Counted from the first letter of the stretch, positions 45,070-54,707 are shown. The stretch: DNA of 64,000 nt from Nitrosopumilus zosterae (GCF_025998175.1 NZ_AP026695.1:62001-126000); one strand, 5' to 3'. Translations and numbers: made by a program. The notes: generated by a model not told the origin, from the sequence alone.

Positions 45070-46425
45070 ATGTCTATTAGAAAATACGGTATCTTGGTCT
45101 TTTTGACATATTTAGTATTTCCAGCAAGTAATGTCTATGGACATGGATTTGGGATTGATACAATTTCATCCATAGATATTCAGGGAAAAGAATTATCAAT
45201 TTCCGTAGAGATGCCAATGTATTTTGAAAATACACAGGAACAAATTACAATCACTGCAACTGAAAAAGAAACAAAAGAAAATGCAAAAAATGTAACATTT
45301 CTAATTGGATTATTTCATGAGAATGAAATGATTTTTAGAAATTATTTTTTTGCTGATAATGGAATTTTACAAATTAAGGTAACGCCAACACAAGAAGAAA
45401 AAATTACAATTCATGGGGAACAAGACTCTTTACTTGGAGCTTGGCATGGAACTGAATCTAATCCTATAGAAGTCACTGGTCCATTATTTGATTCAGGAGG
45501 TCTATACAATTTTGAAATTGAGGTCAGAACTATTGATGAACCCACAAACATCATAGAGAATTCTGGTATTTATAATGCTGATTTGAGTTTGATTGAGATT
45601 ATCTCTTTTATTCAAAAGGATTCTGAAAACAATGATGTAGAATTTCGTTCAAAGTCATATTTTGATACAGTTTCTAATTTCAAGTATGATTTTGTGGCTA
45701 AAGAAGTTACATTTGAAATGCCATTTGATTGGAGTGAGAAACAAATATCTCACATACCTGTAGTTCATGTAGAAACTCATTTACCAAAAGATTTTGTAGA
45801 ATTTCTTTCTCCCAGCTATTCTGCATATGTAAATGGTGTCGAACTATTCAAATCCTCAATATCTGTTGATGATTATACAGAGGATGATGAAAGAATAATT
45901 CATCTTGTTTTATTACAAGATCATTTAAGATATTTGAAAAATGAAATGAAAAAATTAGATGAACCAATAACAGAAAATATGGTATTTAGAATATCTGCTA
46001 GTGAGAACACTGCATTTCCGCTGGAAGCGTATACAAAAAGTGAGGACTTTAAGGTAAATCTTTCATGGGATCCGTTAAAAGTAGAACCTGGAATTGACAC
46101 GAATTTTATTTTCACTATTAGAGACGGTAAAACAAATGATCCTTTACGAAATTCTGATTATACATTTGTCCTAATTCAAAATGGTAGAGAGATTCATCGT
46201 GTATCTGGAACTGCTCAAATAGGTGGAGAATTTGAAAAATTTATGTTTACTGACGATCAAACAGGTCCTACAATAATTAAATTTGAAAACATTAGAAATA
46301 CAGGACAAGAAACTGAATTTGCACTAGTTGTAGTACCAGAATTTGGAACTATTACATTATTGATATTAGTAATTTCAATAATGAGTATTGTTTTTGTTAG
46401 TAGAAGAAATCCACTAGCAATCTAA
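45070..46425 (+). CDS. HGxG-family secreted protein with PEFG-CTERM anchor
   Basis: Secreted, 451 residues. Signal peptide of 24 residues (NVYG cleavage), so the mature protein starts HGFGIDT. Two more histidines are shared by all four HGxG paralogs in the window: VVHVETHLP and ERIIHLVLL. Also FDSGGLYNFEIEVRT and FEMPFDWS, as in the paralogs. The C terminus is VVPEFGTI plus hydrophobic helix plus RR, a PEFG-CTERM sorting signal. Unlike its paralogs it lacks the tryptophan repeats. Metal binding is inference. Confidence 0.85.
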   Translation: MSIRKYGILVFLTYLVFPASNVYGHGFGIDTISSIDIQGKELSISVEMPMYFENTQEQITITATEKETKENAKNVTFLIGLFHENEMIFRNYFFADNGILQIKVTPTQEEKITIHGEQDSLLGAWHGTESNPIEVTGPLFDSGGLYNFEIEVRTIDEPTNIIENSGIYNADLSLIEIISFIQKDSENNDVEFRSKSYFDTVSNFKYDFVAKEVTFEMPFDWSEKQISHIPVVHVETHLPKDFVEFLSPSYSAYVNGVELFKSSISVDDYTEDDERIIHLVLLQDHLRYLKNEMKKLDEPITENMVFRISASENTAFPLEAYTKSEDFKVNLSWDPLKVEPGIDTNFIFTIRDGKTNDPLRNSDYTFVLIQNGREIHRVSGTAQIGGEFEKFMFTDDQTGPTIIKFENIRNTGQETEFALVVVPEFGTITLLILVISIMSIVFVSRRNPLAI

Positions 46426-46805
46426 AGCGCTACTAGCTTTACAGTATCCATGTTTTTGTTAGTCTGAAAATCTTTTGTAATCGTAGAAACTTTTTCTGCA
46501 TCACCATTGATCAAAAAGAGTTCCATGCATTTTTCTTTCTCGATTTTACTATGAAGATGCGTTGTGATTAAATCTTCAAAATTATGTGTTATTCCTGAAA
46601 CCACATGATCAAATTCATCATTATGTACAACCAAAAGAATTGCGTGAATGTTTCCAGATAAATCTGCTTTTTGTTTTTCTTCAGAAACAAATGATCTGAT
46701 TCCAGCTCTGATTGCCTCCGATCTCCCGGAAAACCCCATAGTTGTTTGCAGCTTGTCTAGTTCTGAGAGAATTTCATCGTTTAGGGAGATTGAGACTATT
46801 GGCAT
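46422..46805 (-). CDS. NikR-like metal-responsive regulator
   Basis: Ribbon-helix-helix regulator, 127 residues. N-terminal RHH (MPIVSISLNDEILSELDKLQ, GFSGRSEAIRAGIRSFV) and a C-terminal ACT-like domain with the NikR-type ligand set: ITHNFEDLITTHLHSKI and KCMELFLI. Divergent from the ZnuABC-type operon, so it probably controls that operon and itself. Whether it senses Ni, Zn or Cu cannot be read from sequence. Stop overlaps the end of the convergent secreted gene by 4 bp. Confidence 0.86.
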   Translation of the reverse strand: MPIVSISLNDEILSELDKLQTTMGFSGRSEAIRAGIRSFVSEEKQKADLSGNIHAILLVVHNDEFDHVVSGITHNFEDLITTHLHSKIEKEKCMELFLINGDAEKVSTITKDFQTNKNMDTVKLVAL

Positions 46806-46826
46806 ATGTATAATGTTATTAATTAT

Positions 46827-46877
46827 CTTATAAGTTTAGCAATTAATTTTATTAAGATTTTATAGATTTATTAATAA
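46827..46877. promoter_or_regulatory. NikR/znu intergenic promoter and dyads
   Basis: CTTATAAG (46827-46834) is a perfect palindrome about 25 bp from the nikR ATG and serves as its TATA box. TTATTAATAA (46868-46877), also a perfect palindrome, lies about 20-28 bp before the znuA GTG. Both are candidates for combined TATA/operator sites; AT-rich context means chance is possible. Confidence 0.4.
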
Positions 46878-46895
46878 TCCATAAAGAATTACAGC

Positions 46896-47795
46896 GTGAA
46901 TATTCAGATAAAAATGGCAATAATTGCAATTGCAATAATAATTCCATTAAGCTCACTTGTCGTGTATGGAACTGATTCCAAACCACAATTATCAAATACG
47001 AATAATTCAAAACTCCAAGTAATTTCATCATTTAACCCGCTTTACGAATTTTCACAAAATGTCGGACAAGAAAAAGTTGATGTTACATTACTTATTCCAG
47101 TAGGAGTTGAGCCTCATGATTGGGAACCAACTGTTAAAGATGTTCAAAGAATGCAAAATGCAGATCTAATCATTATCAATGGAATTGGATTTGAAAATTG
47201 GGTTGATAATTTGGAAGATACAGGTTATTCTGGTGAGATAATTGATACAAGTAATGGAATTTTAATCAAGACTGATGAAATTTCTTCAGTTTCTGGAGAC
47301 CCACATATTTGGTTAAATCCTGTTTATGCAAAAATTCAGGTACAGAATATTGCAAATGCGTTTTCTAATTCTGATCCTGCCAATGAACAATATTATCAAT
47401 CAAATGCTGCAAAATACATTGAAGAATTAGATCTACTTGACTCAAAAATTCGAAATGAATTATCTGATTGCAATAATAACTTTATATCTTTTCATGATGC
47501 ATTTTCATATTTTGCAGATGAATACAATCTAAATCAACATACAATAATTTCATCTAATGACCCACATGGAGAAGCTACTGCAAAAACATTAGAAAATATT
47601 ATTTCCACTGCTAAAAACCTTAACATTAACATAATTTTTGCAGAAGAAAGTGTAGACACTAGAACATCCACAATAATTGCAAATGAGATAGGTGGCAAAG
47701 TTTTAGTTCTGTCCCCCCTTGAAGTTGTAACTGATGGGACTTACATTTCTCGTATGACTGAAAATCTTGAAAATCTAAAGGAGGCATTATGTTGA
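46896..47795 (+). CDS. Metal ABC transporter substrate-binding protein (ZnuA-like)
   Basis: External cluster A-I binding protein for Zn, Mn or another divalent metal. N-terminal hydrophobic segment (IKMAIIAIAIIIPLSSLVVYG), then ISSFNPLYEFSQNV, IPVGVEPHDWEPT, GDPHIWLNP (His), FISFHDAFSYFAD (His) and DTRTSTIIANEIGG. These give the usual three His plus acidic ligand set. 299 residues. GTG start. First gene of the three-gene operon. Confidence 0.92.
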   Translation: MNIQIKMAIIAIAIIIPLSSLVVYGTDSKPQLSNTNNSKLQVISSFNPLYEFSQNVGQEKVDVTLLIPVGVEPHDWEPTVKDVQRMQNADLIIINGIGFENWVDNLEDTGYSGEIIDTSNGILIKTDEISSVSGDPHIWLNPVYAKIQVQNIANAFSNSDPANEQYYQSNAAKYIEELDLLDSKIRNELSDCNNNFISFHDAFSYFADEYNLNQHTIISSNDPHGEATAKTLENIISTAKNLNINIIFAEESVDTRTSTIIANEIGGKVLVLSPLEVVTDGTYISRMTENLENLKEALC

Positions 47796-48511
47796 AAATA
47801 GTTGAGATTGAAAATCTGACTGTTCAATATCCTGATGTTAAAGCATTAGATGATGTTAGCTTTGAGGTAAATCAGGGAGATTTTCTAGGCATAATTGGTC
47901 CTAACGGAGCGGGAAAATCTACGCTTTTTGATGTCATGTTGGGGCTAAATACAAAATACAAAGGAACCATCAAATTTTTTGGTGAAGATATTAAAAAATC
48001 AAAAGAATATCTTAAAGAAATTGGATATGTCCCACAAAAACCAATTTTTGAAAAAAATTTTCCAGTTACAGTGATTGATGTTGTGAGAATGGGACTAAGA
48101 AATGAAACAGATGAAAATAAGATTGATGAAGTTTTACAGCAATTATGGATTCATGAATTAAGAAATAGAAGAATTGGTGATCTATCTGAAGGTCAACAAC
48201 AACGAGTTTTCATTGCAAAAGCTTTGATTACAAATCCAAAAATTCTGATATTAGATGAACCTGTTACAGGAATTGATCAACAAAACATTGATTTGTTTTA
48301 CAGTATTCTTCGAGAATTAAACTCTAAACGAAAAATTACTATAATTTGGTCATCACATGATTTGGATGCAGTAAATCAACTAGCAAATCATGTGGCATGC
48401 CTAAACAGAACTCTGTTTTTCCATGGGGAATCAGAGAAATTCTTTTCAAATGACGAACTAATCAAACAATATTCTGAAGCATCGATGCAGGAACATATGC
48501 ATCATCACTGA
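47789..48511 (+). CDS. Metal ABC transporter ATPase (ZnuC-like)
   Basis: ATPase of the metal uptake system. Walker A GPNGAGKSTL, signature LSEGQQQRVFIAKAL, Walker B ILILDEPVTGID, H-loop SSHD. The C terminus ends EHMHHH, a possible metal contact. ATG is preceded by AAAGGAGG, 5 nt away, a strong ribosome site; it overlaps znuA by 7 bp. 240 residues. Confidence 0.93.
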   Translation: MLKIVEIENLTVQYPDVKALDDVSFEVNQGDFLGIIGPNGAGKSTLFDVMLGLNTKYKGTIKFFGEDIKKSKEYLKEIGYVPQKPIFEKNFPVTVIDVVRMGLRNETDENKIDEVLQQLWIHELRNRRIGDLSEGQQQRVFIAKALITNPKILILDEPVTGIDQQNIDLFYSILRELNSKRKITIIWSSHDLDAVNQLANHVACLNRTLFFHGESEKFFSNDELIKQYSEASMQEHMHHH

Positions 48512-48513
48512 AT

Positions 48514-49332
48514 ATGTCTCTAGAAATTCTAACCTTTAGTTTTATGCATAGAGCACTAATTTCTGGGATTGCAATAGCAATTCTTTGCTCAGTTGTTGGA
48601 TTATTCCTAGTTTTGAGACGTTATTCCTTATTTGGGGATGCCATAGCTCATTCATCATTTGGTGGAATTGCACTAGGATTGCTAGCTGGCATTTATCCAT
48701 TATGGACAGCATATGGAGTTTCAATTGCGAGTGCATTAGTTATCACAAAAATTAAAAATCGATACAACATTTCAGGTGATGCATCAATTGCAGTTCTTTT
48801 ATCCTCAGGCATTGCAGTTGGTCTTGTAATTATTGGGTTATCAGGTGGTTTTACAATTGATATCTTTAGTTTCCTGTTTGGAAGCATTCTGCTAGTTAGT
48901 GTGAACGATACTGTTCTAATTTTGGCATTAACTGGAGGAATTTTAATTGTAATTTTATTACTTTATCGTCAAATTCTTTATTCAACATTTAATGAAGAGC
49001 AGGCCAAAGTAAGCGGAATTCCAGTTGAGAAAATAAACTATCTAATTGTCTTCATGGCAGGAATTACTGTAGTTACATCAATACAACTTGTAGGCGTGTT
49101 GTTAATTTCAGCTCTATTTGTAATTCCAAATGTTACTGCAATTATGTATGGCAAAGGATTCAAACAAACTGCGATAATTTCCATGAGTTTCTCTATATTT
49201 TCTGTAGTTGTAGGAATTTTATTGTCTTACATATTCGATATAACTCCTGCAGGAACTATTGTTTTATTGGCAATTAGTTTACTTGCAGGAACTATGGGAA
49301 TAAAATCATCTGGATTGTTATCTAAGAATTGA
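48514..49332 (+). CDS. Metal ABC transporter permease (ZnuB-like)
   Basis: Membrane subunit with about 8-9 helices. Seen: ALISGIAIAILCSVVGLFLV, LRRYSLFGDAIAHSSFGGIA, the family signature of the ABC-3 permeases, then LISALFVIPNVTA. 272 residues. It ends 11 bp inside the convergent CopC-CopD fusion gene. Only one permease gene; it would form a homodimer. Confidence 0.93.
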   Translation: MSLEILTFSFMHRALISGIAIAILCSVVGLFLVLRRYSLFGDAIAHSSFGGIALGLLAGIYPLWTAYGVSIASALVITKIKNRYNISGDASIAVLLSSGIAVGLVIIGLSGGFTIDIFSFLFGSILLVSVNDTVLILALTGGILIVILLLYRQILYSTFNEEQAKVSGIPVEKINYLIVFMAGITVVTSIQLVGVLLISALFVIPNVTAIMYGKGFKQTAIISMSFSIFSVVVGILLSYIFDITPAGTIVLLAISLLAGTMGIKSSGLLSKN

Positions 49333-52108
49333 TCAAAGAATTTAATCTTCTTTTATCTTGTATGCTTTTTACATAGAATAAAGACGTTGCAATAATTCCT
49401 AATGCAATAAGTGGTGATGCAATTTCTGTGTATTTTAGTTCTGATCCACCTGTTGTTTGTATTTGTGATGCAATAACAGGGGTTTCCGTAATTTTCACTG
49501 TTCCTATTTTGTTTGCTTGTTGTTCAACAAACCACACATTATCATCTCCATCTGATGTCATGAATTGAACAAATGTTGATTCAGTTGGTACTGGAACTTC
49601 AATCAAATTATTGTTGTCTGGATCATATGCTCCAATCTTGTCTACTGTATGTTGTGCAAACCAAATATTTCCATATTTATCCAATGTCATTCCAAATGGT
49701 AATGCTTCTTCATTGGGAATTGAAATTCTATCGAATGTTTCCAAAACTGGATTAAATTTGGCAATGCCTAATCCTGTATGTTCTGCAATCCAGAGGTTTC
49801 CATCGTCATCAAAGAGTAAAGCCTCGGGACCTTGTAATGGGGGTTCAGCTGAAAATTCTGTTATCTTATTAGTTTTAGGCTCAATATATCCAATTTTTCC
49901 TGCACCTGTTGTTGAATACCATATTTTTCCATCATTATCAATTGTTAATGCAAATGGCAAGTTTTCTTTTCCAGACAAAACAATTTCTTCAAATTCATCA
50001 GTTTCTGGAGAATATTTTACAATTCTGTCTTTGTTAATGATAGTAATCCAGATGTTTCCGTCAAAATCTGCCTTGATAAATAATGGTGTATTATCTGAAA
50101 TCACAGGATCTAGTTTTGGGATTGTTTTTGTTGTGATTTGTTTGGTTTGAGTATCTATGAATCCAATTTGATTTCTAGGCGGATCCACAAACCAAATTCT
50201 TCCTTTATTATCTTGTGTGAGGAATGTTGTGACAAGTCCATCAAATGAGTATGATGAAAATTTTTGAGAATCAAGTGAGAATTGCCATATTCGTGATGCA
50301 TTTGCATCACTTATCCAAATTGAATTATGACCATCATATATTGGGAATAATGGTTTTGCATCTTTGTCTGGAAGTTCGTATTCAATAATTTGTGTTTGAA
50401 TGTCTCCAAGTCTTGGCTTTACAAGCAAATTCAAAAGCTTTGACTCACTTGCATTCTCTGTTCTTTGAGCTTCAATCTCTACTAGCCATTCTCCTGAAAA
50501 TCCAAATGTCAATTCTCCTTGGAATTCTAATGGTTTGCCTTCATTTTGTTTTATTAATTCCATAGGAACTTCAATTGGGGAAATAGCCTTAGATGGATTT
50601 GAAACCTTTACTTTGAGTTGATTTGAATCGTATAGTTGATTTCCTTCAAAGTCACTAACTTTAACTAAAATTGTGTTTGTTCCGCTTGAAAATGGAGAAA
50701 TGTCAATATCAAATTTTACATTTTCAGTAAATTCGATTGTCTTAAATCCATATACTACCTCTTGAGCGTCAACTTTCTGAATTTCACCAGCTGGCAATGT
50801 CCCATTAGCTAAAAGTGCAACTATTCCGAGAAGAACAATTCCTAAGGTCACATCAACCTTGAGTGATCTTTTTAGTTTTCTGTGAACTGAGATCTTTCCT
50901 GACTGAAAATTTTTTTCTGCATTTTTTTGAACTTTAAACTGGAAAAATCCTCCCAATCCAATCATCATTGCAGCAATTGTAATTTTAAGAATAATCAATT
51001 GACCATATACTGATTCTGTGATTAATCCTACATCACTTTCTAAGAACCACATCAAAGTTGGTCCTGTTATTATGACAATTCCTACTGAAATTATGAATGC
51101 TATTGAAAATCTAGGAATTAACAAAAGACTCATCTTCTCTCGATTTTTTTCTCGTAACTGAGAAAATGTTGGAAGCAACGCAAATACAAAATAGAAAATT
51201 CCTCCTATCCACACTGCTGCAACCAGATTGTGAATGTAATCTAATACCAGCGGTGCCATTTGACCAGTTGCTGCGCCATGCCCAATCAAACTTGTAGTTG
51301 AAATTAATCCCAACGAAACTATTAGCATTGGAATCTGATTTTTCTTTGATAGAGATTTTCTTTTATCCATTCCAAACCAAATACCAAGTAAAATTATTGT
51401 AATAATCATCCTAGCTAGCCATATTGTTCCAAAGTCTGTTCCTATCACAACTATTGGTGATATCTCTAGTCTGATAGTTTGAATTGCTAACATGAGAATA
51501 TCTGAAATGAAAACAAGCATTAATCCAATTCCAGTAATAGACATGAATTTTCCATGATGAAAGTTTTCTATTTTTTCTAATTCTTCTTTGATTAGTTGTT
51601 TGTTTTGTGTTCCCCAAATCATTAGTGATGCAATAACTGCACCTAAAACAATAGTTTGACCTATAATTCCTGGAAATCTTGCACCTGCTTCTGGTAAAAA
51701 TATAATTTCTGATGGTCTTTCTTGATCTAACAAAGAAGGATCAATTTCAACATCTCCTACTGCAAACAAAAATGCACTTGGAACAAGATGTCCATCAACT
51801 TTGGATAACACTTTGGTAGATGCAGTGTAAATTCCATCTTCCAGAGGTGGTGTTGTAACAATTAAGGATACTTCTCCTTCATAGTAACTGGTGTCCTTAT
51901 TGTCAATTTGATTCCCTTCGCTATCAAATACTTTGATTTCACTAAAATCAATATCAACTCGTTCTGAATAATATACAATTACTTCTGTAGTTCCTGCAGG
52001 CGAACTTGATGCTAAACTAGGAATTGTTTCTTCTGTAAATGGATGTGCATATACAAATGGGATAGATACTGATGATAAAATTAGTAAAATAATTGCAATT
52101 TTTTTCAT
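49322..52108 (-). CDS. CopC-CopD-beta-propeller (Vgb-like) fusion protein
   Basis: 928 residues combining three modules. Signal peptide 1-21 (FVYA); mature protein starts at His22 with a CopC domain (about 22-122), whose Cu(II) ligands His22, Asp105 and His107 (KVDGHLV) are present. CopD-like membrane domain with about 8 helices (about 150-450), including LDYIHNLVAAVWIGG. Then an external region and six Vgb/streptogramin-lyase-like blades (about 590-890, each with a G-x-I/L/V-W motif such as NIWFAQHT), and a final helix. Likely copper import or sensing at the surface; CopC/CopD function follows the family, the propeller's role is unknown. Confidence 0.9.
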   Translation of the reverse strand: MKKIAIILLILSSVSIPFVYAHPFTEETIPSLASSSPAGTTEVIVYYSERVDIDFSEIKVFDSEGNQIDNKDTSYYEGEVSLIVTTPPLEDGIYTASTKVLSKVDGHLVPSAFLFAVGDVEIDPSLLDQERPSEIIFLPEAGARFPGIIGQTIVLGAVIASLMIWGTQNKQLIKEELEKIENFHHGKFMSITGIGLMLVFISDILMLAIQTIRLEISPIVVIGTDFGTIWLARMIITIILLGIWFGMDKRKSLSKKNQIPMLIVSLGLISTTSLIGHGAATGQMAPLVLDYIHNLVAAVWIGGIFYFVFALLPTFSQLREKNREKMSLLLIPRFSIAFIISVGIVIITGPTLMWFLESDVGLITESVYGQLIILKITIAAMMIGLGGFFQFKVQKNAEKNFQSGKISVHRKLKRSLKVDVTLGIVLLGIVALLANGTLPAGEIQKVDAQEVVYGFKTIEFTENVKFDIDISPFSSGTNTILVKVSDFEGNQLYDSNQLKVKVSNPSKAISPIEVPMELIKQNEGKPLEFQGELTFGFSGEWLVEIEAQRTENASESKLLNLLVKPRLGDIQTQIIEYELPDKDAKPLFPIYDGHNSIWISDANASRIWQFSLDSQKFSSYSFDGLVTTFLTQDNKGRIWFVDPPRNQIGFIDTQTKQITTKTIPKLDPVISDNTPLFIKADFDGNIWITIINKDRIVKYSPETDEFEEIVLSGKENLPFALTIDNDGKIWYSTTGAGKIGYIEPKTNKITEFSAEPPLQGPEALLFDDDGNLWIAEHTGLGIAKFNPVLETFDRISIPNEEALPFGMTLDKYGNIWFAQHTVDKIGAYDPDNNNLIEVPVPTESTFVQFMTSDGDDNVWFVEQQANKIGTVKITETPVIASQIQTTGGSELKYTEIASPLIALGIIATSLFYVKSIQDKRRLNSLINS

Positions 52109-52201
52109 TTACTCCTAAGATCATTGTTCATAATTTAAACAGTTTTCATGTGTTCGTCATTTGTACCAATTCACGTAAAGATAATAACTTGTAAATGTCA
52201 T

Positions 52202-52840
52202 ATGATATCTGTGAAGCTAGTAATTTTTGGATTTATTGGACTATTGTTTAGCATTGGAATGATTGATGCTTCATTTGCACATACCACCGTAGAAGTAGAA
52301 CAATACCACATTGAAGCAGGATGGGGAATTGAACCACCTGTTGTAGGAATTAGAAACGACATTGTCTTTAAAATCACTGAACCTGGAGAAACTGAGGGAT
52401 CCTACAAGGGAGTCACCAATGTATTCAGAAATGTAGAAGCTACAGCAATGTATGGTGGAGCCGCCAAAAAAATCGATATCAATTCTGATCCACGACCTGG
52501 ATATTATTTCTCACCCATAATTCCAACTAAAACTGGAGGTTACATTATGAATCTGCAAGGAGATATTCGTGGTACTATTATTGATATTAAAATTCCAGTT
52601 GAGGATGTAGAACCTACTGCAGTCTTGGATTTTCCTCCTACAAGTAATGAAGGTACTGCAGACATTACTGCACTAAAAAATGCATTATTATCACTTCAAC
52701 AAGATGTTTCTAAATTACAGTCTGGCGAAACTTCTGTATCTTCGGATGGTGGAGCAGCTTATGACTTTGCAATATTTGGATTGTCAATTGCAGCAGCAGC
52801 TATTGTCTTGGCAATTATTGCTTTAGTAAAAAGAAAATAG
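52202..52840 (+). CDS. Secreted His-start protein with C-terminal membrane helix
   Basis: 212 residues. Signal peptide to residue 26 (ASFA), so the mature protein begins HTTVEVEQYHIEAGW, a beta-rich domain with internal histidine. Then a Ser/Thr and coiled segment (ITALKNALLSLQQDVSKLQS) and a C-terminal helix (FAIFGLSIAAAAIVLAIIAL) with KRK. ATG 52202 is chosen because an earlier in-frame start adds a non-signal-like stretch. Function unknown; next to the CopC-CopD gene and divergent from it. Confidence 0.78.
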   Translation: MISVKLVIFGFIGLLFSIGMIDASFAHTTVEVEQYHIEAGWGIEPPVVGIRNDIVFKITEPGETEGSYKGVTNVFRNVEATAMYGGAAKKIDINSDPRPGYYFSPIIPTKTGGYIMNLQGDIRGTIIDIKIPVEDVEPTAVLDFPPTSNEGTADITALKNALLSLQQDVSKLQSGETSVSSDGGAAYDFAIFGLSIAAAAIVLAIIALVKRK

Positions 52841-52852
52841 AAAAGAGGATTC

Positions 52853-53722
52853 CTAAAATCTTGGAATGACTCTAGATTTTGCAGTTACTGCAACAATGCT
52901 TATGATTGCAACAGCTAGTACCATCATTGCAATTGTACCAAATTCTGGTACAACATTTGAGAATACTACTTCTTCACCAATTGGTCCTGTTTTAGGATCT
53001 TCAACACCGTAACCTTGGAAGGTAACAGTGATGTCTACTGGATCAGAAGAAGTTAATGGTGCTGTCGTATGCATGCCTGTGCCTTCATGATGATGTGCGC
53101 CTTCGTCCATCAAAACTTCTACACCATTCTGTGTTACCATCATATCGTGGTTAACATGTTCTGCATCTTCAAATTCAATGGAAATTTCCATTGCTTCGCC
53201 TGCAGTTGGTGTTGAAGTCCAAATAGAAACCATTGTGCCGTCAGATAACATTCCGGTTGCAGTTGCTGCACCTTCCATGCCCATCATTTCGTCATCATGC
53301 TCGTCATCATGTTCATCCATAGCTTCTGCTTCTTGTACTACAATCAATCCTTGCATCCAAGGATGAACCATACAGAAGTAAGGAACTTCACCAATTGTGT
53401 CAGGAGACCATTCAAATGAATTTCCTGCCATTAACAATCCGGTATCAAATTCTCCACTTGGACCATCTTCAGGAGTTCCTGCTGTGAATGTATGTGCTGC
53501 TGTATCCACATTTGACATGATTACTTTGCCACCTACATCAACTGTTGCAGTACTTGGAATGTAACATCCCTCTGCAGTGTCTTCACATCCTGGAGCTCCA
53601 GAACCTGGTGCTGTCTCAATTGTGACTTCTGAGTGATCTGCAAAAGCAGCTGGTGTTGTTGCAACTATTCCAGCTACAATAGCAAATAGTACGAAGAAAG
53701 AGCAAATTGCTTTAGTCTTCAT
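52853..53722 (-). CDS. Plastocyanin-like cupredoxin with second domain and PEFG-CTERM
   Basis: Surface blue-copper protein. Signal peptide to about residue 28 (AFA), cupredoxin domain 29-132 with full ligand set His77 (AAHTFTAG), Cys117, His120, Met123 (FCMVHPWMQG); a His/Asp/Met-rich linker (EHDDEHDDEMMGMEG); a second beta domain (about 150-255) rich in His and Met; and the VVPEFGTI sorting signal. 289 residues. Likely electron carrier or copper store on the cell surface. Codon use is of the high-expression type. Confidence 0.92.
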   Translation of the reverse strand: MKTKAICSFFVLFAIVAGIVATTPAAFADHSEVTIETAPGSGAPGCEDTAEGCYIPSTATVDVGGKVIMSNVDTAAHTFTAGTPEDGPSGEFDTGLLMAGNSFEWSPDTIGEVPYFCMVHPWMQGLIVVQEAEAMDEHDDEHDDEMMGMEGAATATGMLSDGTMVSIWTSTPTAGEAMEISIEFEDAEHVNHDMMVTQNGVEVLMDEGAHHHEGTGMHTTAPLTSSDPVDITVTFQGYGVEDPKTGPIGEEVVFSNVVPEFGTIAMMVLAVAIISIVAVTAKSRVIPRF

Positions 53723-53779
53723 TAAATTGAATACCAGTCCGGATACATAAAAACCTCACTGGAATTTTCAGAACTAGAA

Positions 53780-54598
53780 CTAGTCTTTTCTAAACTGGTA
53801 CAACTTTAGAATTCCAAATACTGGAATTCCTGCATACATTACAATGTTTAGTAGAACTATAGAGATCCCATATCCTAACATCTCTTCTTCTGAATCAATG
53901 CTTACGTGATTCAATAAAGATAATGATGTTAACATTGGAGTTAGTGCAAGTTTTACTGCTTCTTTGAATATCGGGTTCTCGCGTTCAAAGTCTGCAATTG
54001 CTGGTGAAAATGAGTAATAGAATTGATTGAAACCTGTCATAAATACAATCCCAGATTCAGTTGATAAAATAGTATTATCTCTGAGTTCTCTTAATTGTTG
54101 AACTTGTGGAGCCATTTCAGAACCATATGTTGCAGTGGCAATTAGACATCCGCCATTTTCTCCATTAACTCCATTTTCAGGAGGAATCATGGGTTGAGCT
54201 TGAGCTTCACCTACTACAATATCAAAAGAAACCGCTTCTGCTGGAATTGGTTGGAATAAAATTCCTTCAATGTTAAAACTCATAGTGTATACTCCTTCAC
54301 CAAGATTGAATTCAATTGGAATCTTTACAGAACCTATTGATGTATGTGTTAATGGAATTGGACCAAATACAGTCTCACCATCTTTTGAAACTGATACAGT
54401 GTAATCAATATGCTCTTGGATTTTTTGTGTTTGAGGATTGATAAAATCAATATTTATTTTTGTTTGAATATTTGGATCTATCTCATCATATGTTAATTTA
54501 ACATCTAGTGTTCCTTTTTCAGTTGGAAGTATTTGTGATTCTGCGAATGCTGGAATTATTAATAATGGAATTAACAGTAATACAAACAGAAATTTCAT
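53780..54598 (-). CDS. Secreted CFI-box protein
   Basis: 272 residues. Signal peptide (1-19, PAFAES), a beta domain (about 25-130), a Pro-rich linker and a CFI-box C-terminal domain: CLIATATYGSEMAPQVQQ, LRELRDN, YYSFSPAIADF, and a final helix (ISIVLLNIVMYAGIPVFGIL) with KLYQFRKD. The CFI box has one cysteine (GGCLIATA), which may anchor or link the protein. Possibly a surface-anchored sensor or sorting signal; no function is established. Confidence 0.78.
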   Translation of the reverse strand: MKFLFVLLLIPLLIIPAFAESQILPTEKGTLDVKLTYDEIDPNIQTKINIDFINPQTQKIQEHIDYTVSVSKDGETVFGPIPLTHTSIGSVKIPIEFNLGEGVYTMSFNIEGILFQPIPAEAVSFDIVVGEAQAQPMIPPENGVNGENGGCLIATATYGSEMAPQVQQLRELRDNTILSTESGIVFMTGFNQFYYSFSPAIADFERENPIFKEAVKLALTPMLTSLSLLNHVSIDSEEEMLGYGISIVLLNIVMYAGIPVFGILKLYQFRKD

Positions 54599-54707
54599 AC
54601 CTATTTTCTAATAATCATAAATAAAAGTTGTACCCTATTTGTCACAAAAAAATTCTCATAGGCAACAATCCTATACCATCTTTAAATATGGATTTAATTG
54701 AATTCTA

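Noticed and set aside
53773-53784. Palindrome ACTAG-AA-CTAGT at the end of the CFI-box gene
   Set aside because: Short, overlaps a stop codon and lies in a place where neither a promoter nor a clear terminator fits.
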